Shown here one piece after another: positions 51,520 through 63,200 of a DNA stretch of 64,000 nt. Source of the DNA: Streptomyces peucetius. Lineage in GTDB: Bacteria > Actinomycetota > Actinomycetes > Streptomycetales > Streptomycetaceae. The notes beneath the pieces were generated by a model, which was not told the DNA's origin, did not search any database, and saw only the letters and a list, made by a program, of their open reading frames with translations. The stretch spans positions 1,612,001-1,676,000 of the forward strand of contig NZ_CP107567.1 in NCBI RefSeq assembly GCF_025854275.1, in the 5' to 3' direction. The translations under genes and the position numbers were made by a program. Numbering within the stretch: the first letter of the stretch is position 1; every line of letters starts with the position of its first letter.

Positions 51520-54500
51520 CTAATCTTCGAGCGAACGGCCACGGATTTCGTAGGTGGAATCCTCTGCTCCAAGCATTCTTTCCGCAGCACTGCGGTGCAG
51601 CCGTGCCGCTGCGGGGTCGCCCAGCCGGTCGAGAGTGTCGGCGAGCCTGATCCGCAACGCCGCGTGCAGCCGCGCATCACCGGCCCGGCGCGCCAGCTCC
51701 ACCGCCTCCTGGCAGGTGCGCAGGCATTCCTCGGGCCGGCCCGCGTACTCCTGGACCCGGGCCACCTCGCCCAACGCCCTTGCCCGGGACGGCAGATCGC
51801 CTGCCCTGCGGTGGCCGGCGACCGCCGCCCGCCAGCTGCGGAGCGCCTCCCCGTAGCGGCCCGCGTAGGTGTGCACGGTGCCCAGCCGCCCGTACAGCCG
51901 CGCCTCGTCGGCGCGCTCGCCGCGTGCCTGACGCTGCGCGAGGGCCCGGCCGTACCAGTCGGCCGCCCGCTGCCAGTCACCGAGCTCCTGGTAGGCGCCG
52001 CCTACGGATTCCATCGCCCGGCCGGTCGCGTACGGGTCGTTCGCGGCGCGGCCCGCGTCGAGCGCCGCCCGGTAGCGGGCCAGCGCGTCCTCGGTACGTC
52101 CGGTCTGCGCGTCGAGATCGGCGAGATTGAGCAGGGCGGCGGCCTGTTCACGGTGCAGTCCCCGGCGCTCGGCGACGTCCAGCACCAGCTGGTGCAGCCC
52201 GTACAGCTCGGGGGCCGCCGCCTCGGTGCCCCAGTGCGCGGCGAGTGCCCTCACCAGGGCCGCGACCAGCCGGCGGGCCAGTGTGTCCAGATCACCGTCG
52301 TCGACGACGAGCCGCGCGGACGCCAGCAGCTCGGACCGGCTCGCGCGCAGCCACTCGGCGGCCGCCCCCGCGGAGGCGAAGCGCAGGACGCGCGGCAGAG
52401 CTGCCAGCTTCTTACGGGCCGGGGAGCCTTCGGGCTCGGTGGTCGCCCGGCAGGCCTGGAGCCGTCGTACGGTCCGCTCCAGCATCCTGGCGCGCGCCAG
52501 CTGAACCTCGGCGGGACGGTCCGTGGCCTCCATCAGCGAGCGCAGGAGCGGCGCGAGGGCGCCCGGCACCTCGAAGGAGCCGCCCGCCCGCCGCACCAGC
52601 CCGAGCCCTGCGAAGCTCTCGAGGGTGTCCTGGGCGGCCGGGACGGAGCACCCGGACAGCGCGGACGCGGTGTGCGCGTCCGCCCGCCCGGCCGGTGCGA
52701 GCGCCAGCAGCCGCAGCGTCCGCGCGGCGGACTGCGGAAGCGACTCGTACACCAGCCGGAACGCCCTGGCCAGGGGCCGGTCCCCGGCCGAGTGCTCCTC
52801 GCCGGGCCGCAGCCCGCGCAGCCGCTTCGCGGCATCGGCGACGGAGACCCCTGGACGGGCGGCCAGCCAGCCGCCGACCAGCACCAACGCGGCGGGCTGA
52901 CCGCCGCACTCCTCGGCGATCGTCTCCGCGGCCTGCGGGTCGACCGTGATCCGGACCGACCCTGTGAAGGTGGTGAGCAGTTCGATCGCGGACCTCGCGT
53001 CCAGACCGCCGAGCGTGCACGGACGTACGCCGGGGATGCCCGTGAGCGGGCCGCGGGAGACGGCCACCACCAGACAGTCCGGGTTCTGCGGCAGCAGCAG
53101 GTCGACCTGCTCGGCATCCGTGACGTCGTCGACGAGGAGCAGCATCCGCCGTACGGCCAGGGCCTCCCGCACCATCTCGGTCAGCTCGTCGTCGCCCGCA
53201 CCGGGCGGCGAGGTGATGCGCAGCCGGTCGAGCAGCCCGCGCGCCGCCTCCTCCATGGGGACCGGCCGGCCGCCCGGCTCGGTGAGCCCGACCCGCAGAA
53301 CGCCGTCCGGGTAGCGGTCGCCGAGCGTGCGGACGAGTTGCTCCGCAAGCGCGGTGCGGCCGGCGCCGGGCCGGCCGGCGATCAGCAGCACCCGCGCGCG
53401 GGGCGCCTTACGGCCGGCGAGTGTGTCGAGCCCGGCCCGCTCGATGTCGGCGACGAGCGCCTTCAGCTCCCGCTGCCGCCCGAAGAACGGCCGCCGCTCA
53501 CCCCGACCGCCGTCCTGCCCCGGCCGCACTTTCGCACCCCCCACGGCGCCGGACACCGTGACCGGCCCGGCCTCCGGGCCGTTCGGGACGGGCCGGCCCG
53601 CGGCGCCGGACGCCATGCCCTTCGCCTGCCCCGGCCGCACTTCCGCCCCCGAACCGGCGGGACCACCGGGCATCGTGACCGGCCCGGCCTCCGGGCCGCA
53701 CCCGACGGACCCGCCTGTGGCGCCGGACGCCATGCCCGGGTCGGCCTCCGGGCCGTTCGGGACGGAGCCGCCTTCAGCGCCGGGCACCGTGACCGGGTCG
53801 GCGGCCGGGCTGTTCGAGACGGGCCCGTTCTCCAGTTCAGGCCCAGACCCCTGCCGCACCGGTCGCGCGCCCTCGCCGGCGCGGCCGCCGGACGCCATGA
53901 CCGGGTCGTTCCCGACGGACCCGCCTGTGGCGCCGGACGCGATGACCGGGTCGGCCACCGGCTCGTTCAGAACGGTCCCGCTCGCCGGCCCCGGTCGCGC
54001 TCCCTCACACGCCGGGTCGCCGGACGCCATGACCGGGTCGGCCTCCGGGCCGTTCGGGACGGAGTCGGCCGGGCGGGCCGGGGCCCGGTTGCCGGTCGGC
54101 GGAAGCTCAGCCGGCTCCGGCGCGGCGGACACGCCTGCAGACGTCTTCGCGTCCGGCGACGCCCCCGCCGTCGCGCTGGTGCGTGCGTCGCAGCCGGGAG
54201 GGGCGTCGGCGCCTGACAGCTCGTCCGGCCGGGGCTGACGGTCACCGACCACGCCCGGGAGTTCACCCGGCACCGGGCCGTCCGCGGCGGGCCCGTCGCC
54301 CTGCACCGCGCGGGGCGTTGCCGCGGACGTCTCGCCCGCCACCCCGAGAACGGGCGCCGTGGGCCCCGCCGACTCGCCGGATCGTGCCGGGGGCGTTCCC
54401 CCCGCCGTCGTACGAGGGGCGGCTCGGAGGGCCGATTCGCCGGGGCCTGCCGAAGGCACCTCGCCCGCCGCCGCCGCACGCCAGACGCGGGCGTCGGGGC

Positions 54501-54711
54501 CGAGGCGGAGGCGCTCGCCGGGGTGTTGTTCCGGGGTGAGGCCGGGCCGGGGGCCGGTGCCGGAGCGGGCCCGGGTGGGCGGCGCCGGCACGGCGCGGGC
54601 GGCGGGCGCGGCTTCGGGAGACGGCCGGTCCGGCGCGACGTCGGCGTGGTGGTCCGGCTCAGGAGGGGCCGACCGGTCGGGGCCGTCCAAATCCAGCGCC
54701 TGATCCGTCAC
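51520..54711 (-). CDS. Large STAND-type NTPase/TPR protein with repetitive N terminus
   Basis: 1063 residues, GTG with GGAG upstream. The N-terminal 400 residues are low-complexity, with an Ala/Pro/Gly array of repeats such as NGPEADPVMASG (about 212-389). Then FFGRQRELKALVADIERAG opens an NTPase of the STAND/AfsR type; its Walker A reads GRPGAGRTA (about 444-452), Arg in place of Lys, with Walker B MLLLVDDV. A winged-helix-like region and then TPRs (about 860-1045: EDALARYRAALDAGRA, YGEALRSWRAAVAGHR) follow. It is a probable regulator or signalling platform, role unknown. No DNA-binding domain is seen at the N terminus, unlike AfsR. Confidence 0.85.
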   Translation of the reverse strand: MTDQALDLDGPDRSAPPEPDHHADVAPDRPSPEAAPAARAVPAPPTRARSGTGPRPGLTPEQHPGERLRLGPDARVWRAAAAGEVPSAGPGESALRAAPRTTAGGTPPARSGESAGPTAPVLGVAGETSAATPRAVQGDGPAADGPVPGELPGVVGDRQPRPDELSGADAPPGCDARTSATAGASPDAKTSAGVSAAPEPAELPPTGNRAPARPADSVPNGPEADPVMASGDPACEGARPGPASGTVLNEPVADPVIASGATGGSVGNDPVMASGGRAGEGARPVRQGSGPELENGPVSNSPAADPVTVPGAEGGSVPNGPEADPGMASGATGGSVGCGPEAGPVTMPGGPAGSGAEVRPGQAKGMASGAAGRPVPNGPEAGPVTVSGAVGGAKVRPGQDGGRGERRPFFGRQRELKALVADIERAGLDTLAGRKAPRARVLLIAGRPGAGRTALAEQLVRTLGDRYPDGVLRVGLTEPGGRPVPMEEAARGLLDRLRITSPPGAGDDELTEMVREALAVRRMLLLVDDVTDAEQVDLLLPQNPDCLVVAVSRGPLTGIPGVRPCTLGGLDARSAIELLTTFTGSVRITVDPQAAETIAEECGGQPAALVLVGGWLAARPGVSVADAAKRLRGLRPGEEHSAGDRPLARAFRLVYESLPQSAARTLRLLALAPAGRADAHTASALSGCSVPAAQDTLESFAGLGLVRRAGGSFEVPGALAPLLRSLMEATDRPAEVQLARARMLERTVRRLQACRATTEPEGSPARKKLAALPRVLRFASAGAAAEWLRASRSELLASARLVVDDGDLDTLARRLVAALVRALAAHWGTEAAAPELYGLHQLVLDVAERRGLHREQAAALLNLADLDAQTGRTEDALARYRAALDAGRAANDPYATGRAMESVGGAYQELGDWQRAADWYGRALAQRQARGERADEARLYGRLGTVHTYAGRYGEALRSWRAAVAGHRRAGDLPSRARALGEVARVQEYAGRPEECLRTCQEAVELARRAGDARLHAALRIRLADTLDRLGDPAAARLHRSAAERMLGAEDSTYEIRGRSLED
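53545..54075. repeat. Minisatellite-like array inside the STAND gene
   Basis: About seven imperfect copies of a GACCGGGTCGGCCTCCGGGC-type unit (53559, 53680, 53735, 53790, 53898, 53943 and 54030 approximately). They encode the repeated NGPEADPVMASG-like peptide. Spacing is 45-120 bp and copies are diverged. Confidence 0.7.
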
Positions 54712-54869
54712 GGGCCACGCTCCAGTCCGCCGTGCGAGCCGAGCCCGGCGGGGCTCCGCGCGGGCGGTTCGAGCGTAGTTCAGGCACCACGGCGATCCGT
54801 GCGGAGCAGGGCGGAGCCGTCGCCCGATCGGATCAGCAGATCGTCACATCAGGCGCGCGGTCGGGGTAT

Positions 54870-55496
54870 TCACGCCTCGAACGGCCGCGCGGGCCACTGC
54901 GCCTCCGCGGGGCGCAGCGCGTCGAAACCCTCTCCGCCGCGCGCCGCGACCGCGGACAACACGCCGACGACCAGGCACGTGTTGTGGAGTTCACCGGCGA
55001 GCACCCCGCGCACCAGCTCCTCCAGCGGCACCCGCGCCAGCTCCATGTCGGCCTCCTCCTCCGAGACCTCGAAGCGTTCGCCCTCCGCCTCCGAGAGCTC
55101 GCGGGCGAGGAAGATCCGCACGGCCTCGTCGCAGCCGCCGGGCGTGGTGTAGACGTCGGTGAGCACCCGCCAGTCCTCGGCCTTGACGTGCGCCTCCTCG
55201 TACAGCTCGCGCTGCGCGGCGTGCAGCGGGTTCTCCCCGGGCACGTCGAGCAGCCCGGCCGGAATCTCCCACAGCCGCTGGCGCACCGGGTGGCGGTACT
55301 GGCGGAGCACCAGGACCCGGCCCTCGCCGTCGAGGGCGAGCACGGCGACGGAACCGGGGTGAACCTGGTAGTCGCGCTTGACGACCGTGCCGTCGGGCAT
55401 GACGACGTCGTCGGTGCGGACGCTGGTCTTGTTGCCCCGGAACGGCGTCGCGGTCGCGGTGACCTGCCAGTGCTCGGGCATGTCCTTGATGGCCAT
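54870..55496 (-). CDS. Nudix hydrolase, ADP-ribose pyrophosphatase-like
   Basis: 208 residues, ATG at 55496 with AAGGA upstream. The Nudix box is GLLDVPGENPLHAAQRELYEEAHV. The YQVHPGSVAVLALDGEGRVLVLRQYRHPV leader and the RIFLARELSEAEGERFEVSEEEADMELARV region match ADP-ribose pyrophosphatases. It hydrolyses ADP-ribose to AMP and ribose-5-phosphate, or a related nucleotide-diphosphate. It follows pyrG on the same strand. Confidence 0.9.
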   Translation of the reverse strand: MAIKDMPEHWQVTATATPFRGNKTSVRTDDVVMPDGTVVKRDYQVHPGSVAVLALDGEGRVLVLRQYRHPVRQRLWEIPAGLLDVPGENPLHAAQRELYEEAHVKAEDWRVLTDVYTTPGGCDEAVRIFLARELSEAEGERFEVSEEEADMELARVPLEELVRGVLAGELHNTCLVVGVLSAVAARGGEGFDALRPAEAQWPARPFEA

Positions 55497-55583
55497 CGAA
55501 AAGCGTCCTTCCAACCGCACAACGGAAACCGGGGTACGAACCCGTCACAGGTCCGTACCCCGGCCAACCGTATCGCCTGTGTG

Positions 55584-57218
<1,635 letters not shown>

Positions 57219-57760
57219 GGCTGTGCTGTTTCGAAAAGCAGCGGGCGGCATCGCCAAGAGGGGGCTCCCGTGGTCTCGCGAGGTGAGGTGCGTACCGGCC
57301 GCCGACCCGGATCCGGGGGTGCCGTCGCTGCGGTTTCGGTGCCTTGCGGCCACCGGTCCACGGGGTACCAGGGTATCAGCGACAGGGAGGGGTCGCCTCC
57401 GGTCACGCCCCCCGCACGCGCCCGCAGGCCCGACGGATGTACCGTGACGACAGGTGTGGGAACCGCTCATCGCTGAACACCTGCCGCTCGGCCGTTCGAC
57501 GCACCCATGTTGCCGGGACACCCACACAGATCGCCGACGTGCGTCGTATCCTGCTCGGACACTCGCTGCCGAGCCGGACGTGTGAACGGCCTCCATCCCC
57601 AGACCGTCACCCGGAAAACGGCGCCCCCACCAAGCTTGTGGCAACGCCTCCCGCGTGGTGTTTTTGGGGTAGCCGCGGCTCGTCGACGACTCTTGACCCC
57701 AAGGAACCGCAGAAATCGCAGCAAGCGCCCCGCGGGGCGGACGTGGCCGTTCGACTGGAG
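57219..57760. other. Intergenic region between divergent pyrG and GH15 genes
   Basis: 542 bp with no gene I can support; open frames here overlap others and lack ribosome sites. It should hold the pyrG and GH15 promoters. I see no riboswitch or clear palindrome. Confidence 0.4.
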
Positions 57761-59569
57761 ATGCACGTGGCCGGGCGCATCGAGGATTACGCACTCATCG
57801 GAGACATGCAGACCGCAGCACTGGTCTGCCGGGACGGCACGGTGGACTGGCTGTGCCTGCCCCGCTTCGACTCGCAGGCCATCTTCGCCGGGCTGCTCGG
57901 AACCGAGGAACACGGCTTCTGGCGGCTGGGACCGGCGTACGGATCACACTCCCAGGCGCCGGTCGCCACCCGCCGCAACTACCGCGGCGACTCGCTGATC
58001 CTCGAATCCGAGTGGGACACCCCGCGCGGCACCGTCCGCGTGACCGATTTCATGCCGCCCCGTGACGGCGCGCCGCAGGTGATCCGGATCGTGGAGGGCG
58101 TCTCCGGCCGGGTGCCGATGCGCTCCGCACTGCGGATGCGCTTCAGCTACGGCCGGATCGTGCCGTGGGTCCACAAGGTCGACAACCGCACGGTCGGCGT
58201 CGCCGGCCCCGACTCGGTGTGGCTCGACGCCGACACCGACACGTACGGCAAGGACCTCACGACCTACTCGGACTTCACCGTCGCCCCCGGGGACCGGATC
58301 ACCTTCACGCTCAGCTGGCAGCCCTCCCACAAGGAGCCGCCGGCCCTGCCGGACCCGGAGGGCTCGCTGGAGGCGACCGCCGAGTTCTGGCGCGAGTGGG
58401 TCGACCACTGCACCTACCACGGGCCGTACCGCGAGGCCGTGGTCCGCTCGCTCATCACGCTGAAGGCCCTGACGTACGCCCCGACCGGCGGCATCGTCGC
58501 CGCACCGACCACCTCCCTCCCGGAGGAGATCGGCGGCGTCCGCAACTGGGACTACCGCTACACCTGGCTGCGCGACGCGGCGATCACCCTCTCCTCGCTC
58601 CTGCGCACCGGCTACCGCGAAGAGGCCCGCGCCTGGCGCGAGTGGCTGCTGCGCGCCGTCGCCGGCGACCCCGAGAACCTGCAGATCATGTACGGCATCG
58701 CCGGCGAGCGCGAGCTCGGCGAGGCGGAGCTCGACTGGCTTCCCGGCTACGAGAACTCCGGCCCGGTGCGGGTCGGCAACGGCGCGGCGCAGCAGCTCCA
58801 GCTCGACGTGTACGGCGAGGTCACCGAGGCGCTGCACCTCGGACACATGACGGGCCTCGCCCGCAACGACTACGCCTCCCTGCTCCAGCTGAAGCTGATC
58901 CGCTATCTGGAGAAGCACTGGGACCAGCCCGACGAGGGCATCTGGGAGGTCCGCGGACCGCGCCGCCACTTCGTGCACTCCAAGGTGATGGCGTGGGTCG
59001 CCGTCGACCGCACCATCAAGCTGATCGAGTCGGGTGACGCGGACGGGCCGCTGGACCGCTGGACCGAGCTGCGTGACGAGATCCACCGCGACGTCTGCGA
59101 GAAGGGCTACGACCCCGAGCGCAACACCTTCACCCAGTCGTACGGCTCGCAGGAACTGGACGCGTCCCTGCTGCTGATCCCGCAGATGGGCTTCCTGCCG
59201 CCCGACGACAAGCGGGTCATCGGCACGATCGAGGCGATCCAGCGCGAGCTGTCCACCGACGACGGCTTCATCCTGCGCTACCCGACGGAGGGCTCGCACG
59301 AGGGCGTGGACGGTCTGCCCGGCGACGAAGGCGCGTTCCTGGCGTGCTCGTTCTGGATGGCGGACGACCTGGCGATGATCGGGCGGGTGGACGAGGCGCG
59401 GCGGCTGTTCGAGAAGCTGCTGTCCCTGCGCAACGACCTCGGTCTGCTGGCCGAGGAATGGGACCCGCGGCTCCAGCGCCAGGTGGGCAACTTCCCGCAG
59501 GCGTTCAGCCATGTCCCCCTGATCGACACGGCTCTGCGGCTGACCGCGTCCGGGGCGTACGGCGGCTAG
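57761..59569 (+). CDS. Glycoside hydrolase family 15 protein (trehalase/glucoamylase-like)
   Basis: 602 residues from the ATG at 57761; a GTG at 57743 is an equally short alternative. Begins [33 protein letters not shown], the usual start of bacterial GH15. The core has [23 protein letters not shown] and the catalytic-acid region [24 protein letters not shown]. Actinobacterial members include trehalases that split trehalose to glucose. It acts in the cytoplasm, as no signal peptide is seen. The large pyrG-side spacer separates it from the next gene. Confidence 0.92.
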   Translation: MHVAGRIEDYALIGDMQTAALVCRDGTVDWLCLPRFDSQAIFAGLLGTEEHGFWRLGPAYGSHSQAPVATRRNYRGDSLILESEWDTPRGTVRVTDFMPPRDGAPQVIRIVEGVSGRVPMRSALRMRFSYGRIVPWVHKVDNRTVGVAGPDSVWLDADTDTYGKDLTTYSDFTVAPGDRITFTLSWQPSHKEPPALPDPEGSLEATAEFWREWVDHCTYHGPYREAVVRSLITLKALTYAPTGGIVAAPTTSLPEEIGGVRNWDYRYTWLRDAAITLSSLLRTGYREEARAWREWLLRAVAGDPENLQIMYGIAGERELGEAELDWLPGYENSGPVRVGNGAAQQLQLDVYGEVTEALHLGHMTGLARNDYASLLQLKLIRYLEKHWDQPDEGIWEVRGPRRHFVHSKVMAWVAVDRTIKLIESGDADGPLDRWTELRDEIHRDVCEKGYDPERNTFTQSYGSQELDASLLLIPQMGFLPPDDKRVIGTIEAIQRELSTDDGFILRYPTEGSHEGVDGLPGDEGAFLACSFWMADDLAMIGRVDEARRLFEKLLSLRNDLGLLAEEWDPRLQRQVGNFPQAFSHVPLIDTALRLTASGAYGG

Positions 59570-59617
59570 CGAGCCGCTGTTGTCCTTGGAACTGTCGCCC
59601 CGGTAGCGTCCACGGCC

Positions 59618-61240
59618 ATGGAAACGCAGGGCGGCATCACCGTGCGGCGGGCGCTCGATCTGCCCGGGCTCCGCAGTGGACTCCCGGAGGTCCTCGCCGG
59701 GGCCGACCGGCTGGAGCGCACCGTGCGCTGGGTGCACGCCGGCGAGGTGCCGAACATCGCCTCGCTGCTCAAGGGCGGCGAGCTGCTGCTCACGACCGGT
59801 CTCGGTCTCGGTACCCGCCCGGCCGAGCAGCGAGCCTTCGTCCACCGGCTCGCCGAACGGGGCATCGCGGCGCTCGTCGTCGAGCTCGGGCCCCGTTTCG
59901 CCCGGCTGCCGGCCTCGATCGTGGAGGCCGCTCGGGCGGCCGGGCTGCCGCTGGTGCAACTGCACCGCGAGGTGCCGTTCGTCACGGTGACGGAAGAGGT
60001 CCACACCGAGATCGTCAACGGCCACTACGCGCTGCTCCAGCAGGCCGAGGAGGTGTACCGCCGCTGCACCGAGGCCCTCCTCGGCGGGGGCGGCGTGCCG
60101 GAGGTGCTCGGCATTCTGGCGTCCTTCACCGGCGACCCGGTGTTCCTCGAGACGCCCGACGGACAACTGCTGTACGCCGCCGACCTGCCGGGGGCCGAAT
60201 CCGCGCCGGCCGACCCGCTCCAGGTGTGGGAGGGCCTGCGCGGGGGCCGTCCCGACGGCCCGCCGGCCAACGCGGTCCTCGTCGACGTGCCCGGCGGCGG
60301 CCGCGGGGCGGGCGCCGTCCGCGCCCGGCTGGTGCTGCTGGCCGTCTCCTCCCCGCTGCTGCCCGTGCACCGGATGGCGGCGGAGCGGGCGGCCGGCATC
60401 CTCGCCGTGGTCCTCATGCAGGCCCGCCAGGAGGAGGAGCTCGCCGCCCGCGGACGCGGTGACTTCCTCACCGACCTGGCGGAGGGCCGCATCGCCCCGG
60501 AGGCCGCGCCCGCCCAGGCCCGTGTCCTCGGCTTCAAGCCCGGCACCGGGCCGCTGCTGCCGGTGGTCATGCGGCTCGCCGCCGAGCTGACGCCGACCGG
60601 CAACTGGGCGGTGCTGGCCCGCGCCGTGTCCGAGGAGCTGTCGTCGCTCGGAGTGCCCGTGCTGCTCGGCGTACGGCCGGTGGAGGGCCGTGTGCCGCTC
60701 CTCGTCGGCCTGCGGACGGAGGCCGAGCGGGTCGCCGTCGCCGACCGGGTCGCCGGGGCACTGCGCGCGGGTGTGGCGCGGGCGGGGCTCGAACGGGCGG
60801 GCGCGCAGCCGCCGGTCGTCGTGATCGCCGCCGCGGGCGGCTGGGCCGCGGCGAGCGCGGCGCTGCGGCACGCGTCGGAGACGGCGACCGCGGCGCAGGG
60901 CCTGGACGACCGGCCCTGGTACGACGCGCGCCGCCTCGACATCGACCTGCTGTTGTGGCGGCTGCGCGAGCACCCGGACCTGGCGGCGTTCGTCGACCGC
61001 GCGATCGGGCCGCTGCGGGCCCATGACGCGGCGTCACGGCCGCCGCTGCTGCCCACGCTCGAGACGTATCTGGCGCACGCGGGCCGTAAGGCGGAGACCG
61101 CGCGGGAGCTGCATCTGAACCGTCAGACGCTGTACAACCGTCTGGCGCGGATCGGGGAGCTGCTGGGCACGGATCTGGAGGACCCGGAGACGGTACTGGC
61201 GCTCAGCGTGGCGCTGAGGGCACGCCGCCACACCCGCTGA
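59618..61240 (+). CDS. PucR-family transcriptional regulator
   Basis: 540 residues from an ATG at 59618 with no strong ribosome site. The N-terminal PucR domain (ITVRRALDLPGLRSGLPEVLAGADRLERTVRWVHAGE) and a middle GGDEF-like region precede the C-terminal HTH_30 (LETYLAHAGRKAETARELHLNRQTLYNRLARIGELLG). PucR-type regulators control purine, polyamine or amino-acid catabolism. No adjacent catabolic genes are seen, so its targets are unknown. Confidence 0.9.
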   Translation: METQGGITVRRALDLPGLRSGLPEVLAGADRLERTVRWVHAGEVPNIASLLKGGELLLTTGLGLGTRPAEQRAFVHRLAERGIAALVVELGPRFARLPASIVEAARAAGLPLVQLHREVPFVTVTEEVHTEIVNGHYALLQQAEEVYRRCTEALLGGGGVPEVLGILASFTGDPVFLETPDGQLLYAADLPGAESAPADPLQVWEGLRGGRPDGPPANAVLVDVPGGGRGAGAVRARLVLLAVSSPLLPVHRMAAERAAGILAVVLMQARQEEELAARGRGDFLTDLAEGRIAPEAAPAQARVLGFKPGTGPLLPVVMRLAAELTPTGNWAVLARAVSEELSSLGVPVLLGVRPVEGRVPLLVGLRTEAERVAVADRVAGALRAGVARAGLERAGAQPPVVVIAAAGGWAAASAALRHASETATAAQGLDDRPWYDARRLDIDLLLWRLREHPDLAAFVDRAIGPLRAHDAASRPPLLPTLETYLAHAGRKAETARELHLNRQTLYNRLARIGELLGTDLEDPETVLALSVALRARRHTR

Positions 61241-61249
61241 GCGGGCCTT

Positions 61250-61900
61250 CCTCCCCCAAGCCCGCCCCTCCCCGCAACCGGGGGCTCCACCCCCGGACCC
61301 CCGCGCCTCAATCGCCGGCGAGGCTGACTTGCCGGTCCCGTCGGGGCTCCACCCCCCAAACCCGCGCCTCAATCGCCGGCGAGGCTGGAACTTGCCGGTC
61401 CCATCGGGGCTCCACCCCGAACCCCGCGCCTCAAACCCCGGCGAGGCTGGAACATGCCCGTCTTGTCGGTGCTCCGCCCCCAAACCCCGGCCGCAAACGC
61501 CAGGTGCTGGACATGCCGGTCCCGCCAGAACTCCGCCCCCCAAACCCGCGCCTCAAACCCCGGCGAGGCTGGAACATGCCGGTCCCACCAGACTCCGCCC
61601 CGAACTCCGCGGCTAAAACTCCCTACGGCCTGGCAGCCGTGGCAGGTGCCCCCAGCGGGGCTGGATGTGTTGCCCTGCGGGCTGGCTTGCCGCGCAGCGG
61701 CATTTCCAGCCCGGCCGGCGATTGAGGCCACCGCGCGAAGCGCGGTACGCCGCCCGCAGGGCGGCACGCAGCCCGGGGCGAAGCCCCGTACCCGGCCCGG
61801 GGCGAAGCCCATACGGTGCCTGGGGCGAAGCCCGTGCCGGACCCGGGGCGAAGGCCCCTACACGGGGCCTGGGGGCGGAGCCCCCAGTCGCCTGTCGGAG
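61250..61900. repeat. Large cluster of GC-rich interspersed repeats
   Basis: No gene is seen between the PucR gene and the glycosyltransferase. Five or six units of about 60 bp repeat the pattern CGCCTCAATCGCCGGCGAGGCTG followed by a variable CTTGCCGGTCCCGTCGGGG piece (61304, 61366, 61427, 61490, 61548, 61610 approximately). From 61780 to 61890 a shorter GGGGCGAAGCCCC-type unit is repeated four or five times. The first type matches the repeats at 2.1-2.5 kb. Confidence 0.75.
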
Positions 61901-61976
61901 GGCGGACCGGGGGCCGGGGCTTGACCCGATGCGCGTCGGGGCAGCGGGAAGGGGCGGGGAGGGGGAACGTTCGCGG

Positions 61977-63059
61977 TCAGTGACCCGCGGTCAGTTCGTC
62001 GTACACGCTCAGGACCTGCGCCACCGTCTCGTCCTCCGTCGGCCACGTCCTCGCCTGCGCCCTGCCCGCCGTCGACAGCCGCTCCCGCCTCGCCGGGTCC
62101 GCCAGCAGGCGTGTCACCGACGAGGACAGCGCGACGGAGTCGCCGTACGGCACCAGCTCCGCCGCGTCGCCCACCAACTCCGGCACTCCGCCGACCGCAG
62201 TGGCGACCAGCGGCACGCCCAGCCGCAACGCCTCCTGGGCGAGGAGCGAGCGGGCCTCCCAGCGGGAGGGCAGGACGGCCACGTCCGCCGCGGCCAGCAG
62301 TTCGGGGACGTCGTCACGGCGGCCCAGCAGCCGGACCTGCAGTTCCTCGTCGGTGATGCGGCGCCGGAGCGCCTCCCGTGCGGGCCCCTCGCCCGCAATC
62401 ATCAGCAGCGGCGCCGGGTCCAGGCCGCTCCAGGCGCGGGCCGCGTCGAGCAGCGTGCCGTAGCCGCGCTGCGGCTCCAGCGCGCCGACGGCGAGGAGTA
62501 ACGGGCGTTCGACCACGCCCAGTTCCGCGCGGAGCTTGCCGCCCCCGCCGGCCGGGGCCCACGGTGCCGGAGGTGCCGTCACCGGTACGAGCCTGGCGTC
62601 GCGCGCGCCGCAGGCCCTGGCCCGGTCGACCAGCTCGGAGCATGTGCCGAGGAGGACCGTGGCCGACCGCGCGGCCTTGCGCTCCAGCAGCCCCAGGACC
62701 GCCGCCCGTGCGCCGCCCGCGTCGTGAGACCTCGTGTACCAGGTGACGACGAGCGGGACACGGCTGCGCCGGGCGCCGAGGGCCTGCGCGGCACGTACGG
62801 CGGCGTGCAGCCCGTGCGCGTGCACCACGTCCGCATCGGCGCACGCCTCGCGCAACGCGGCGACCGTCACCGGGTCGCTGCGGCGCGCCACGGGCGCGAA
62901 GTGCGCGCCGGCGAAGTCGTAGACGTGGTCGAGCTCGGCGGGGGCGCACACCGTCACCCGCACGCCCCGTGCCGCGAGCCCCGAGGCCAGCGACATGACG
63001 TGCGCGCCGCTGCCCGCACTGCCGCCGCCCAGCACCTGGACCGTACGCAGCTGTGTCAC
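61977..63059 (-). CDS. Glycosyltransferase family 4 (GT-B)
   Basis: 360 residues from a GTG at 63059; the longer frame to 63095 is weak. TVQVLGGGSAGSGAHVMSLASGLAARGVRV opens the acceptor domain and PLLLAVGALEPQRGYGTLLDAARAW opens the donor domain. SRWEARSLLAQEALRLGVPLVATAVGGVPELVGDAAELV carries the GT4 E-x7-E motif. Probable cell-envelope glycan or natural-product sugar transfer; acceptor unknown. Located between recN and the PucR gene. Confidence 0.88.
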   Translation of the reverse strand: MTQLRTVQVLGGGSAGSGAHVMSLASGLAARGVRVTVCAPAELDHVYDFAGAHFAPVARRSDPVTVAALREACADADVVHAHGLHAAVRAAQALGARRSRVPLVVTWYTRSHDAGGARAAVLGLLERKAARSATVLLGTCSELVDRARACGARDARLVPVTAPPAPWAPAGGGGKLRAELGVVERPLLLAVGALEPQRGYGTLLDAARAWSGLDPAPLLMIAGEGPAREALRRRITDEELQVRLLGRRDDVPELLAAADVAVLPSRWEARSLLAQEALRLGVPLVATAVGGVPELVGDAAELVPYGDSVALSSSVTRLLADPARRERLSTAGRAQARTWPTEDETVAQVLSVYDELTAGH

Positions 63060-63200
63060 GCGCCAAGGATGCCAGCCCGTACGGACGTCCGGCACCGTCC
63101 GGGTGTCGTGCCTGTGTACGGGAACGGGTCGCGCTGATCGGGATCACTCACAGGGGTGAACCGGCCCGCACGCGACCCGCCCGTACATGACCCGCCGCGC

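Noticed and set aside
57219..57794. N-terminal extension of pyrG
   Set aside because: CTP synthase begins with KHIFVTGG just after the ATG at 57218; the extra frame has no family sequence.
57944..61024. 1026-residue minus-strand open frame
   Set aside because: Antisense to the GH15 and PucR genes, with no recognisable domain.
61250..61900. CRISPR-like array
   Set aside because: The repeated units diverge, the intervening sequence is itself repetitive, and no cas genes are nearby.
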